6,904 nt of DNA from Candidatus Aerophobota bacterium (GTDB lineage Bacteria; Chlamydiota; Chlamydiia; Chlamydiales; GCA-2402025): assembly GCA_002402025.1 (NCBI GenBank), contig NVUU01000001.1:5237-12140 (forward strand). The letters are read 5' to 3'. Positions 1 to 6,904 of this stretch are shown here, piece by piece. A program made the position numbers and the translations under genes. The notes under the pieces were generated by a model. It made no database searches, had not been told where the DNA came from, and saw nothing but the letters and a program-made list of their open reading frames with translations. Each line of letters starts with the position of its first letter. The first letter of the stretch is position 1.

Positions 1-942
1 GCCTCGCATTTCTTTTAATGCCGAAAAAACCTTTTGCCTGATGAAAGGTTTTTCTGCTTGTAATAGGTCTGGATCAAGATTTCCTTGGATCGCGATATGC
101 TCTGGCACGATTTTTTTTAGCTCCGTAAGAGAGCTTTGCCAATCAAAACTTATCGCAGAAGGGCTCAAAGAAATAAGCTTTTTTGCAAAATGGCAAGAAC
201 CTCTTGAAAAAACAATCACGGGAACATCAGAAAGAGCATTTAACATCTTTCTCAGATATTTTATGCAATACTCTTCATAAGAAAAAGGATCTAGCACCCC
301 TGCCCATGAGTCAAAAATCTGAACAGCGTCAACGCCTGCATCGATTTGGATCCTGAGATACATAATCGCGATATCTGCCATCATATCTAAAAGTTTGCTA
401 AAAGATTCAGGGTTTTTATACATGGTGCATTTGGTTTTTTGCAAAAGATGATGCTTGTCTGAATCAAGCAAGTAACTTGCAAGTGTAAATGGCGCGCCAG
501 AAAACCCAATAAGCGGAATTTTTAACTCTTTTTTTAGCAGTTTCACACTGTTTGAAACAAAGCTGAACATGTAGCCCATCTCTTCTTTGCTTGGACATTT
601 CAGTGCATCTATTGAAAAGTCGCTTGGGGAAAGTTTTGGACCGAGCGTTCCATAGGACAGATCAAATCCAAGTGCCTGCAAAGGCAGCAAAATATCTGAG
701 AACAATATCGCAGCATCTACGTCAAGCTCATTCACAGGAAGAAGGGTGATTTCAGTTATGAGCTCTTCTTTTTGAAACATTTCAAGAAGAGAATGCTTCT
801 TTTTGATCTTCTGATAAGAAGGCATATACCTTCCTGCTTGTCGCATAAGCCAAACAGGAGGTCTTGAGAGATTTTTGCCTTGCAAGGCATCTAATAAAAG
901 AGTGTTTTGCAAAGCACTTTTCTTTAGGAGCTGTGTGCTCAT
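1..942 (-). CDS. hemE: Uroporphyrinogen decarboxylase, C-terminus cut by window edge
   Basis: This cytoplasmic enzyme removes the four acetate carboxyl groups of uroporphyrinogen III to give coproporphyrinogen III in heme synthesis. My translation from the ATG at 942-940 gives 314 codons with no stop before position 1. Family hallmarks are visible: PPVWLMRQAGRYMPSY at residues 28-43, with the substrate-binding arginines R34 and R38; FSDILLP at 81-87, with the catalytic aspartate D83; GFSGAPFTLASYL at 146-158; FDSWAG at 210-215; and GNLDP at 287-291. Full-length HemE is usually about 340-350 residues, so some 25-40 C-terminal residues, including the conserved GHG histidine region, lie outside the window. 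The start codon overlaps the tkt stop as ATGA, and only a weak, distant GAGAG (959-955) precedes it, so translation probably depends on coupling to tkt. No internal frameshift or missing key residue is seen. The family call is firm. Confidence 0.95.
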   Translation of the reverse strand, partial: MSTQLLKKSALQNTLLLDALQGKNLSRPPVWLMRQAGRYMPSYQKIKKKHSLLEMFQKEELITEITLLPVNELDVDAAILFSDILLPLQALGFDLSYGTLGPKLSPSDFSIDALKCPSKEEMGYMFSFVSNSVKLLKKELKIPLIGFSGAPFTLASYLLDSDKHHLLQKTKCTMYKNPESFSKLLDMMADIAIMYLRIQIDAGVDAVQIFDSWAGVLDPFSYEEYCIKYLRKMLNALSDVPVIVFSRGSCHFAKKLISLSPSAISFDWQSSLTELKKIVPEHIAIQGNLDPDLLQAEKPFIRQKVFSALKEMRG

Positions 943-2933
943 TCTGCAAGAAGTCTCTCAAGTATTGCATCCGTTGTAAAACCAAAATGCTCAGCGAGGT
1001 CACTTGGAGGGGCCGATGCTCCGAACCCTTCCATGCAAATCGCAATACCATCTGATCCTATCCATCTATGCCAACCAAAGCTTACGCCAGCTTCTATGCT
1101 GACACGCTTGCCGATGTCTTTGCCAAGCACGGTCTCTTTGTAACTTTCTGATTGCTTTTCAAAAAGCTCCCAGCAAGGCATAGAAACAACACGTACAGCT
1201 TTGCCGTGTTTTTCTAGGGCTTTTGCAACATCAATTGCAAGAGACACTTCTGACCCTGTTGCCATGATCGTAAAATCAGGAGTTTTTGTTTCCTTTTTTA
1301 CTATATAAGCACCTTTACCCACACCATCTCCAAAGCTGTGATGCTGCGTCTCTGCAAGAAGAGGCAGCTTTTGTCTACAGAAGATAAGAGCCGTAGGGCC
1401 TTTGTATTGAAGAGCTGCAAACCAGGCCGCTTTCACTTCATGGCTATCTGCTGGTCTAATCACATGAAGATTAGGAATAGTTCTTAGTGATGCATAATGC
1501 TCAACAGGCTGATGCGTTGGCCCGTCTTCTCCAAGGAAGAATGAATCGTGGGTGAATTGGTAGATCACATGATATTTTGAAAGACTTGCAAGACGTATCG
1601 CATTTCTCATGTAATCGGAAAATGTCAAAAATGTTCCAATATACGGCTGGATCATATCTGTTTGCCAGAGTCCAGCTGCAGCTGTTGCCATTCCAAATTC
1701 TCGGACACCATATTTAATATTACGACCAGAAAAATTTCCTGGCTCAATGAGTGGAAAGTCCTTCATCATTGTGCAATCAGATCCAGAAAGATCTGCTGAT
1801 CCTCCGTAAAGATAAGGAAGTTCTTGCCCGAGTACCTGCAAAACTTCTTGAGCAGCGTTTCTACCACCGGCAGGACTCTTGATCTCAAGCTTTGTAAGCT
1901 TACTCTCTAAATCATCGGGAAGTTTTCTGTTCTCCATCGCTTTAAACTCATCAAAAAGCGAAGGGTTTGCAGAGCGCCATTTGTTAAAAAGTTCGTTCCA
2001 TGCTTCTTCTAGCTTTTGGCACTTTTCTTTTCTTGCTGTGAAAAATGTTTTTACAGTCTGTGGAATGTAAAAATCTTCTTCTGGAAGGCCTAGGTTCTTT
2101 TTTGTTGCTTCACACTCTTCCGGTCCAAGAGGAGCTCCATGAGCTTTATGTGTTCCTTGCTTTCCAGGAGACCCTTTCCCAATGATTGTATGAGCAATGA
2201 TAAGAATAGGCTTTGTTTGGTCTTCTCTTGCCTTATTGAGCGTCGCTTCTACTTCTTCTACACTGTTACCGTCCATTTCAAGCACTTCGAATCCATAGGC
2301 TTTAAAACGCGCCGCAGTATTTTCAGATCCCGACTGATCAAGCGGACCATCAAGGGTGATTTTGTTGGAGTCGAATATCAAGATCAAATTATCAAGACCA
2401 AGGTGCCCTGCAAAGCTGCAAGCTTCCGCAGAGACGCCTTCCATCAAACAACCATCCCCTGCTATGCAGTAGATTTTGTTTGTGAAAATCTTATGCTCAT
2501 GTGTGTTGAATTTTGTTTGAAGTATTTTCATGCCAAGAGCCTGGCCAACCGCATTTCCAACACCTTGACCAAGAGGGCCTGTTGTTGCCTCCACACCGTC
2601 TGTATCTCCATACTCTGGGTGACCTGGTGTTTTTGAATGTAGCTGCCTAAAACTTTTTAAATCATCTAAACTTACTTTGAAACCTGCAAGATGCAAACAA
2701 GAATAAAGCAGCATTGACCCGTGTCCTGCAGACAGGATAAACCGATCTCTGTTTTTCCAATGAGGGTTTGCTGGATTGTGGTTTAAGAAACAACCGTACA
2801 GATACGCTCCTATTTCGGCACATCCCATGGGAAGTCCCGGGTGTCCAGAGTTCGCTTTCTGCACTGCTTCAAAAGAAAGCTCTCTGATCGTATCAGCAGC
2901 ATTACTTAAGATTTTCCTTTGATCTTCATCCAT
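939..2933 (-). CDS. tkt: Transketolase, complete
   Basis: This thiamine-diphosphate enzyme moves two-carbon ketol units between sugar phosphates in the non-oxidative pentose phosphate pathway, in the cytoplasm. Starting at the ATG at 2933-2931 the protein has 664 residues, close to the 663 of E. coli TktA. Visible features in order are: SGHPGLPMG at 29-37 with H31; SAGHGSML at 68-75; the TPP/Mg site GDGCLMEG at 159-166 continuing to DSNKITLDG at 188-196; H265 in the THKAHGAPLG loop; the pyrimidine-domain REFGMATAAAGL with catalytic glutamate E412; GEDGPTHQPVEH at 468-479 with H474; and a C-terminal domain from about 553. The frame is also open from a GTG at 2972, 13 codons upstream. I reject that start because it lies between the predicted -10 box and the transcription start, while the ATG has GGGAG upstream. 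The stop overlaps the hemE start by 4 bp. In Chlamydia the orthologue is named tktB; the symbol tkt is used here generically. Confidence 0.97.
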   Translation of the reverse strand: MDEDQRKILSNAADTIRELSFEAVQKANSGHPGLPMGCAEIGAYLYGCFLNHNPANPHWKNRDRFILSAGHGSMLLYSCLHLAGFKVSLDDLKSFRQLHSKTPGHPEYGDTDGVEATTGPLGQGVGNAVGQALGMKILQTKFNTHEHKIFTNKIYCIAGDGCLMEGVSAEACSFAGHLGLDNLILIFDSNKITLDGPLDQSGSENTAARFKAYGFEVLEMDGNSVEEVEATLNKAREDQTKPILIIAHTIIGKGSPGKQGTHKAHGAPLGPEECEATKKNLGLPEEDFYIPQTVKTFFTARKEKCQKLEEAWNELFNKWRSANPSLFDEFKAMENRKLPDDLESKLTKLEIKSPAGGRNAAQEVLQVLGQELPYLYGGSADLSGSDCTMMKDFPLIEPGNFSGRNIKYGVREFGMATAAAGLWQTDMIQPYIGTFLTFSDYMRNAIRLASLSKYHVIYQFTHDSFFLGEDGPTHQPVEHYASLRTIPNLHVIRPADSHEVKAAWFAALQYKGPTALIFCRQKLPLLAETQHHSFGDGVGKGAYIVKKETKTPDFTIMATGSEVSLAIDVAKALEKHGKAVRVVSMPCWELFEKQSESYKETVLGKDIGKRVSIEAGVSFGWHRWIGSDGIAICMEGFGASAPPSDLAEHFGFTTDAILERLLAE

Positions 2934-2944
2934 AACAGTTTGAT

Positions 2945-2949
2945 CTCCC
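2945..2949 (-). promoter_or_regulatory. Ribosome binding site for tkt (supports the ATG start)
   Basis: GGGAG on the minus strand lies 11 nt before the ATG at 2933-2931. The spacing is slightly long, but this is the best Shine-Dalgarno match near either candidate start. The alternative GTG at 2972 has no comparable match upstream. Confidence 0.55.
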
Positions 2950-2972
2950 AAATTACATTTTGCTGGCAACAC

Positions 2973-3001
2973 ATTATAAACACTTAAAATTAAATTCTCA
3001 A
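2973..3001 (-). promoter_or_regulatory. Predicted housekeeping-sigma promoter for tkt-hemE
   Basis: Reading the minus strand, TTGAGA (3001-2996) is followed by a 17 bp spacer and a perfect TATAAT (2978-2973). This is close to the sigma-70-type consensus, with 5 of 6 matches at -35, 6 of 6 at -10 and optimal spacing. The predicted transcription start is near 2966, giving a leader of about 33 nt before the tkt ATG. No separate promoter is evident before hemE, so this promoter probably drives both genes. Activity is inferred from sequence only. Confidence 0.75.
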
Positions 3002-3012
3002 AGCAGTATGCT
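2984..3012 (+). promoter_or_regulatory. Candidate promoter for alaS-mfd (weak)
   Basis: TTAAAA (2984-2989), a 17 bp spacer and TATGCT (3007-3012) match the sigma-70-type consensus at 4 of 6 positions in each box. The predicted start near 3019 would leave about 34 nt before the alaS ATG. This is the best plus-strand candidate I found in the intergenic region. AT-rich DNA often yields such matches by chance, so it is tentative. It overlaps the predicted tkt promoter on the other strand. Confidence 0.35.
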
Positions 3013-3023
3013 TAACTTAAGTT
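3001..3023. repeat. Two adjacent small palindromes between the divergent promoters
   Basis: AAGCA-GTA-TGCTT at 3001-3013 is a perfect inverted repeat with 5 bp arms and a 3 bp centre. Immediately next to it, AACTTAAGTT at 3014-3023 is a perfect 10 bp palindrome. Together they start at the edge of the tkt -35 box and cover the candidate alaS -10 and start site, where an operator could act. The elements are short and the region is AT-rich, so chance is a real alternative. No known regulator site is recognised. Confidence 0.35.
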
Positions 3024-3038
3024 TATGCACCAGGATTT

Positions 3039-3045
3039 AAAAAGG
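3039..3045 (+). promoter_or_regulatory. Ribosome binding site for alaS
   Basis: AAAAAGG ends 7 nt before the ATG at 3053, which is good Shine-Dalgarno spacing. It supports that ATG as the alaS start. Confidence 0.65.
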
Positions 3046-3052
3046 TTAGTGT

Positions 3053-5686
3053 ATGATTTCTCAGAAGATTCGTAAAGAGTTTTTGCAGTTTTTTAAAAAC
3101 AATGATCACAAAGTTGTTCCCTCTGCGCCCGTAATTCCCCACAATGACCCTACTCTGCTTTTTATTAATGCAGGTATGAACCAATTTAAAGATGTGTTTA
3201 TTGGGAAAACCCCCTCTACATACAAGAGAGCTACTACCTCACAAAAATGTGTACGTGTAGGGGGAAAACATAACGACCTTGATAACGTCGGACATACAAC
3301 AAGACATGCTACCTTCTTTGAGATGCTAGGAAACTTTTCCTTTGGGGATTATTTCAAAGAAAAAGCCATCGACCTTGCCTATGAACATACTATGACAAGT
3401 TTCAAATTCCCAGAGGACCGTCTGATCGCAACGGTCTATCAAGAAGATGACGAAAGCTATGAACTTTGGAAAAAGCATCTTCCTGAATCTCGCATTGTCA
3501 GAATGGGGAAAAAAGATAATTTCTGGATGATGGGCGACACGGGTCCATGCGGTCCTTGCTCTGAGCTCTACTTTGACAAAGGAGAGCGTTTTGGCTCTGC
3601 CACCTCTCCTGCAGACGACCCTGATGGAGAAAGATATCTCGAGTTCTGGAACCTTGTCTTTATGGAGTTTAACTCAGGCTCTGATGGAAAACTCACACAG
3701 CTTCCAAATAAAAGCGTGGATACAGGTGCCGGCCTTGAGAGGATCGTCTCTCTTATTGAAGGTGTTGATAGTATCTTTCAGATTGATATCTTTAGAGAAC
3801 TTATTGCAGAAATTGAGTCTGTTCTCGGCGCCGTCTATGAATACACCGACACTGCAAGGGCTCCCGCATTTCATGTGATCGCAGATCACATGCGCTCACT
3901 TTCATTTGCAATAGCAGATGGCGCGCAACCTGGCAACGTTGATCGTGGTTATGTTCTTAGAAAAATCTTAAGACGAGCTGTCCGCTACGGAAGGAAGCTT
4001 GGCGCAAACGGGCCTTTCCTCGCAAAAATATTTCCACGACTTCTCTCTGTTATGGGAGATGACTTCCCAGAATTAAAAGCATCGAAAAACAAAATCTGCG
4101 AAATCCTCACACAAGAAGAAGAGGGGTTTCTACGTACTCTAAAAAGAGGTGGGAACATATTAACAACAGTGGTTCAAAAAGCAGAAAGTTCATCAAAGAA
4201 AGAAATCAGTGCTGAAGATGCATTCAAGCTAAAAGACACCTATGGCTTCCCCCTTGAAGAGATCCTTCTTATTGCGAAAGATTCAAATCTGAAGGTGAAT
4301 CTAGATTCTTACCAGCTTCTAGAAGAAGCTGCAAAAGAACGTTCTAAAAAAGCAAAGGAGTCCCACGTGCTAAAGTTTGAGATCAATGAATTTGAAAAAT
4401 TCGTAAAAAAACACGGGCCGTGTGAGTTTGTTGGTTATACAGAAAATGAAGCAGAGTCCACCATTCTTGAAATCATAAAAGAAGGCAAGCCAATAGAGAC
4501 TCTGGATGATTCTGGAGAAGCTTTCATCCTCCTTGATAAATCCCCTTTCTATGCGGAAAAAGGAGGACAAATTTCTGATGTTGGCGAGCTAAGACATGCA
4601 AGTGCTCACTTTAAAGTGGAAGAGACGATAGCTCCTCATCCGGACCTTATCATCCATCGTGGCAGACTTGTAAAAGGCTGCCTTATCGCAGGTGAGCCAG
4701 TTGCTGCTAAAATCAATTTGCGAAGAAGAGAACATATTGAAAACAACCATAGCGCAACACATCTTCTGCACTACGCCTTGCAAAAGGTGCTAGGAGAGCA
4801 TATCAAACAAGCAGGATCGCTTGTTGGATCCGACAGACTAAGATTCGATTTTAACCACCATAAATCTGTCTCTCCAGAAGAACTCAGAGAAATAGAAGAT
4901 ATCGTAAACGAAAAGATCAATGCAAATTCCCCTGTAAAAACCTATGAACTAAGCTATGACAAAGCGCAAAAGAGTGGGGAAATCAAACAGTTCTTCGGAG
5001 ATAAATATGGATCTACTGTGAGAGTTGTTGATATTGCCGATTTCTCAAAAGAGCTTTGTGGAGGAACGCACGCACCGGCGTTAGGGCGTCTTGGTCTTTT
5101 TAAGATTTTAAAAGAATCAAGTATTGCAAGTGGTGTCAGAAGGATAGAAGCACTTACTGGGAAAGCGGCTCTTAATGAAATGCACCGCATCGAAGATAAC
5201 ATGCATCTTCTTGCAAAAAAGCTAGAAACACCGCTTACAAAAATCTTTGAAAAAATCGATCATCTTCTTGATGAAAACAAAGGACTTAAAGCAGAGCTGA
5301 AGAAGTTCCGCTCATCAAAACTTGGAGCTCTCGCAAAAGAACTCGCAAAGGAAGTACAAAAAGAAGGCGATATTTCCTTTATCGCAAAAGTTGTTGATAT
5401 CGATTCAAAAGAACTTTTCTCTTTTGCAAATACCCTCTCTGGGCATATAAAGGATGCCATTATTCTTCTTGGAATCAAATCTGATGCAAAATGCCAACTT
5501 CTTTTGAAAGTTCCTGATATGTACTTTGAAAAAGGAATCAAAGCAAATGTCTTAATGAAGGAGATCTCTCCCCTCATCCAGGGATCTGGAGGAGGAAAAG
5601 AAGGACAAGCGCAGGCTGGAGGATCAGATCCAAGCGGGTTAGAAAAAGCCATGGACAAGTTTAAACAACTTCTGAAAACGTGTTAG
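3053..5686 (+). CDS. alaS: Alanyl-tRNA synthetase, complete
   Basis: This class II synthetase charges tRNA-Ala with alanine and hydrolyses mischarged Ser- or Gly-tRNA. The 877 residues match the roughly 875 typical of bacterial AlaS. In order: an N-terminal catalytic domain with class II motif 2 around RHATFFEMLGNFSFGDYF at 84-101, DTGPCGPCSE at 162-171 and motif 3 GAGLERI at 225-231; a tRNA-recognition helical region including RGYVLRKILRRAVRYG at 298-313; an editing domain with AEKGGQISD at 501-509 and the zinc-binding set H566, H570 (HSATH), C669 and H673 (CGGTH); a charged, probably coiled-coil linker at about 705-765; and the C-Ala (DHHA1) domain ending with the glycine-rich GSGGGKEGQAQAGG at 844-857. 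Both catalytic and proofreading functions therefore look intact. The start is supported by AAAAAGG upstream. The gene is divergent from tkt and its last 7 bp overlap the mfd start. Confidence 0.98.
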   Translation: MISQKIRKEFLQFFKNNDHKVVPSAPVIPHNDPTLLFINAGMNQFKDVFIGKTPSTYKRATTSQKCVRVGGKHNDLDNVGHTTRHATFFEMLGNFSFGDYFKEKAIDLAYEHTMTSFKFPEDRLIATVYQEDDESYELWKKHLPESRIVRMGKKDNFWMMGDTGPCGPCSELYFDKGERFGSATSPADDPDGERYLEFWNLVFMEFNSGSDGKLTQLPNKSVDTGAGLERIVSLIEGVDSIFQIDIFRELIAEIESVLGAVYEYTDTARAPAFHVIADHMRSLSFAIADGAQPGNVDRGYVLRKILRRAVRYGRKLGANGPFLAKIFPRLLSVMGDDFPELKASKNKICEILTQEEEGFLRTLKRGGNILTTVVQKAESSSKKEISAEDAFKLKDTYGFPLEEILLIAKDSNLKVNLDSYQLLEEAAKERSKKAKESHVLKFEINEFEKFVKKHGPCEFVGYTENEAESTILEIIKEGKPIETLDDSGEAFILLDKSPFYAEKGGQISDVGELRHASAHFKVEETIAPHPDLIIHRGRLVKGCLIAGEPVAAKINLRRREHIENNHSATHLLHYALQKVLGEHIKQAGSLVGSDRLRFDFNHHKSVSPEELREIEDIVNEKINANSPVKTYELSYDKAQKSGEIKQFFGDKYGSTVRVVDIADFSKELCGGTHAPALGRLGLFKILKESSIASGVRRIEALTGKAALNEMHRIEDNMHLLAKKLETPLTKIFEKIDHLLDENKGLKAELKKFRSSKLGALAKELAKEVQKEGDISFIAKVVDIDSKELFSFANTLSGHIKDAIILLGIKSDAKCQLLLKVPDMYFEKGIKANVLMKEISPLIQGSGGGKEGQAQAGGSDPSGLEKAMDKFKQLLKTC

Positions 5687-6904
5687 AAAAACTTAATAAA
5701 AGCCCTTTTATACAACATTTTAAAGATGCTATTCGTAGTGAGCCTTCTCTACTATTTGAAGGTCTTTGGGACTGCCCAAAAGCAATCCTAAGTCTTTTTG
5801 CAAAAAAAGAGCTGGATCGCACTGTTGTGATTATCACGGCAAAAGAGAAGCAAGACAGACTTCTTGATGATCTAAGCTACTTTGATCATCACGATGCATT
5901 GGAATTTCCTGCTTGGGAAACACTCCCTTCTGAAGAGATTAGACCGAACCTTGATATCGTTGGAAAAAGATTTTCTATTCTAAACACGATTGCAAAAAAC
6001 CATTCCAACAGGATTGTACTCGCACCTCTTGCGGCCTGTTTACAAAAGGTTCTGCCAAAAGAAACACTCGAGAGTCTTTTTCATGATGTTGAGACAAAAC
6101 AAGAACTTTCTTTTGATGGTTTTGCAAAACTTCTTGATAATCTTGGTTATCTAAGGCGTCCTGTAACTTCGGATAAAGGAGAGTATTCTGTCCGCGGCGG
6201 CATTATCGATGTTTTTCCGATCTCTGCTTTTAATCCTTTCCGTATCGATTTTTTTGGAGATGTTGTAGAAAGCATCCGCTCTTTTGATCCAACTACTCAA
6301 AAATCTATTGAGAAAGTACAAAAAATCTTCATAAGTCCTGCCGATGAGAGCCTACTTCTTAAGAAATGTAATCAACCTGTTTCATTGTTCACCTATTTTG
6401 AACAACCACCTATTGTGATTTTTGATGACCTTCTTGCTCTTGAAGACAAGTGGGTTGCTTTCAAAAATCTACCCGGATTTTCCAAAGCGCATTTTTTAAC
6501 TTTAGATGAACTACTAGAAGATCTCAAAGAACATAAGAAGCTTTACTTCACAAACGAAAACATTGAATCTCTTTCAACAATCGCCTTTAAAGATTCTTCT
6601 AAAGAAAGAGCTGAGATGAAACTTAGCACCCTTTCTTTCGAGATGTTCAATTTAAAGATTACAACAAAGCGCATGGTACATCCTTTTGCAAAGATCCATG
6701 AGTTTTTCCTTTCTTTAGATGATGAAATTATAGAGCCTTATGAAGAGCTCATTAGAGCCCTTGATGAATATAAAGACCATAACCTGCATTTGCATTTCAT
6801 CCTTTCTTCAGATGCAGAAGAAAACACTCTTAAAAAACAGATAGAAGAGCATCAAATTACTCTTCCAGAGCACGTGTATTTTGAGAGAGGTTATTTAAGC
6901 TCTG
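5680..6904 (+). CDS. mfd: Transcription-repair coupling factor, N-terminal part, cut by window edge
   Basis: Mfd is a DNA translocase that removes RNA polymerase stalled at lesions and recruits the UvrABC excision machinery. The window holds the first 408 codons of a protein usually about 1,100 residues long. The visible part is the UvrB-like module that contacts UvrA: FPAWETLPSEEIRPN at 76-90, GEYSVRGGIIDVFP at 167-180 and FFGDVVESIRSFDPTTQKS at 191-209, followed by a less conserved region to the edge. The N-terminal segment (FEGLWDCPKA) lacks a Walker A motif, as expected because this module is a degenerate UvrB copy without ATPase activity in the family. The RNA polymerase-binding and motor domains lie outside the window. 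I chose GTG at 5680: an in-frame stop lies just upstream at 5662-5664, and no in-frame ATG occurs before residue 313. There is no clear Shine-Dalgarno, so reinitiation after alaS is likely. Confidence 0.93.
   Translation, partial: MLEKLNKSPFIQHFKDAIRSEPSLLFEGLWDCPKAILSLFAKKELDRTVVIITAKEKQDRLLDDLSYFDHHDALEFPAWETLPSEEIRPNLDIVGKRFSILNTIAKNHSNRIVLAPLAACLQKVLPKETLESLFHDVETKQELSFDGFAKLLDNLGYLRRPVTSDKGEYSVRGGIIDVFPISAFNPFRIDFFGDVVESIRSFDPTTQKSIEKVQKIFISPADESLLLKKCNQPVSLFTYFEQPPIVIFDDLLALEDKWVAFKNLPGFSKAHFLTLDELLEDLKEHKKLYFTNENIESLSTIAFKDSSKERAEMKLSTLSFEMFNLKITTKRMVHPFAKIHEFFLSLDDEIIEPYEELIRALDEYKDHNLHLHFILSSDAEENTLKKQIEEHQITLPEHVYFERGYLSS

Noticed and set aside
41..280. 79-codon plus-strand frame opposite hemE
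   Set aside because: It is antisense to conserved hemE sequence, has no recognisable motif, and is a shadow.
898..926. Imperfect inverted repeat around TTTGCAAA near the hemE start, considered as a terminator or attenuator
   Set aside because: The arms are short and mismatched, with no room for a proper loop and no following T-run in the right place. It lies within hemE codons 6-15.
782..1051. 89-codon minus-strand frame spanning the tkt-hemE junction
   Set aside because: It overlaps the conserved tkt C-terminus and the hemE N-terminus in another frame of the same strand; both real genes have clear family motifs there.
2139..2636. 165-codon open frame on the plus strand, antisense to tkt
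   Set aside because: It lies wholly within the well-supported tkt gene, its translation resembles no family I know, and it has a cysteine- and phenylalanine-rich composition typical of an antisense shadow.
2934..3052. Intergenic region considered for a T-box, riboswitch or small RNA upstream of alaS
   Set aside because: The predicted alaS leader is only about 34 nt, too short for a T-box or known riboswitch, and no terminator hairpin with a T-run is visible.
5260..5658. 132-codon open frame on the minus strand, antisense to the alaS C-terminal region
   Set aside because: It is complementary to the conserved C-Ala coding region; its proline- and serine-rich translation mirrors the alaS codons.
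1..6904. Mobile elements, CRISPR arrays, tRNA or rRNA genes, or a new defence or biosynthetic system
   Set aside because: All but 119 bp is accounted for by four housekeeping genes. No spaced repeats, transposase, integrase or RNA gene signature was seen.

Overview
The window is a compact bacterial chromosomal segment with four protein-coding genes in two divergent pairs. On the minus strand, tkt (transketolase) reads into hemE (uroporphyrinogen decarboxylase). On the plus strand, alaS (alanyl-tRNA synthetase) reads into mfd (transcription-repair coupling factor). hemE runs off the left edge and mfd off the right edge, so both are partial. The only non-coding DNA is the 119 bp between the tkt and alaS starts.

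Organism. Base composition looks moderately AT-rich (about 40% GC by eye; not computed). The same four genes are neighbours in Chlamydia, where I recall the order as hemE, mfd, alaS, then divergent tkt. Here the divergent alaS/tkt pair and the alaS-mfd pair are kept, but hemE lies after tkt instead of after mfd. I infer a member of the Chlamydiales, probably from a lineage outside Chlamydia itself (a Parachlamydia-, Waddlia- or Simkania-like organism). This rests on remembered gene order and was not checked by a search.

Layout. Positions 1-942 (minus) hold hemE without its C-terminus. Positions 939-2933 (minus) hold complete tkt, whose stop codon overlaps the hemE start as ATGA. Positions 2934-3052 hold back-to-back promoters: a near-consensus promoter for tkt, a weaker candidate for alaS, and two small palindromes between them. 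Positions 3053-5686 (plus) hold complete alaS. Positions 5680-6904 (plus) hold the first 408 codons of mfd, starting at a GTG that overlaps the end of alaS by 7 bp.

How the genes relate. All four are housekeeping genes: pentose phosphate carbon shuffling, tetrapyrrole synthesis, tRNA charging, and coupling of transcription to DNA repair. Both overlaps suggest two bicistronic messages with coupled translation, although the paired products have no obvious shared pathway. I see no mobile element, CRISPR array, RNA gene, toxin-antitoxin or defence module, and no sign of an undescribed system. The points worth a second look are the gene order, the coupled overlaps and the small divergent control region.
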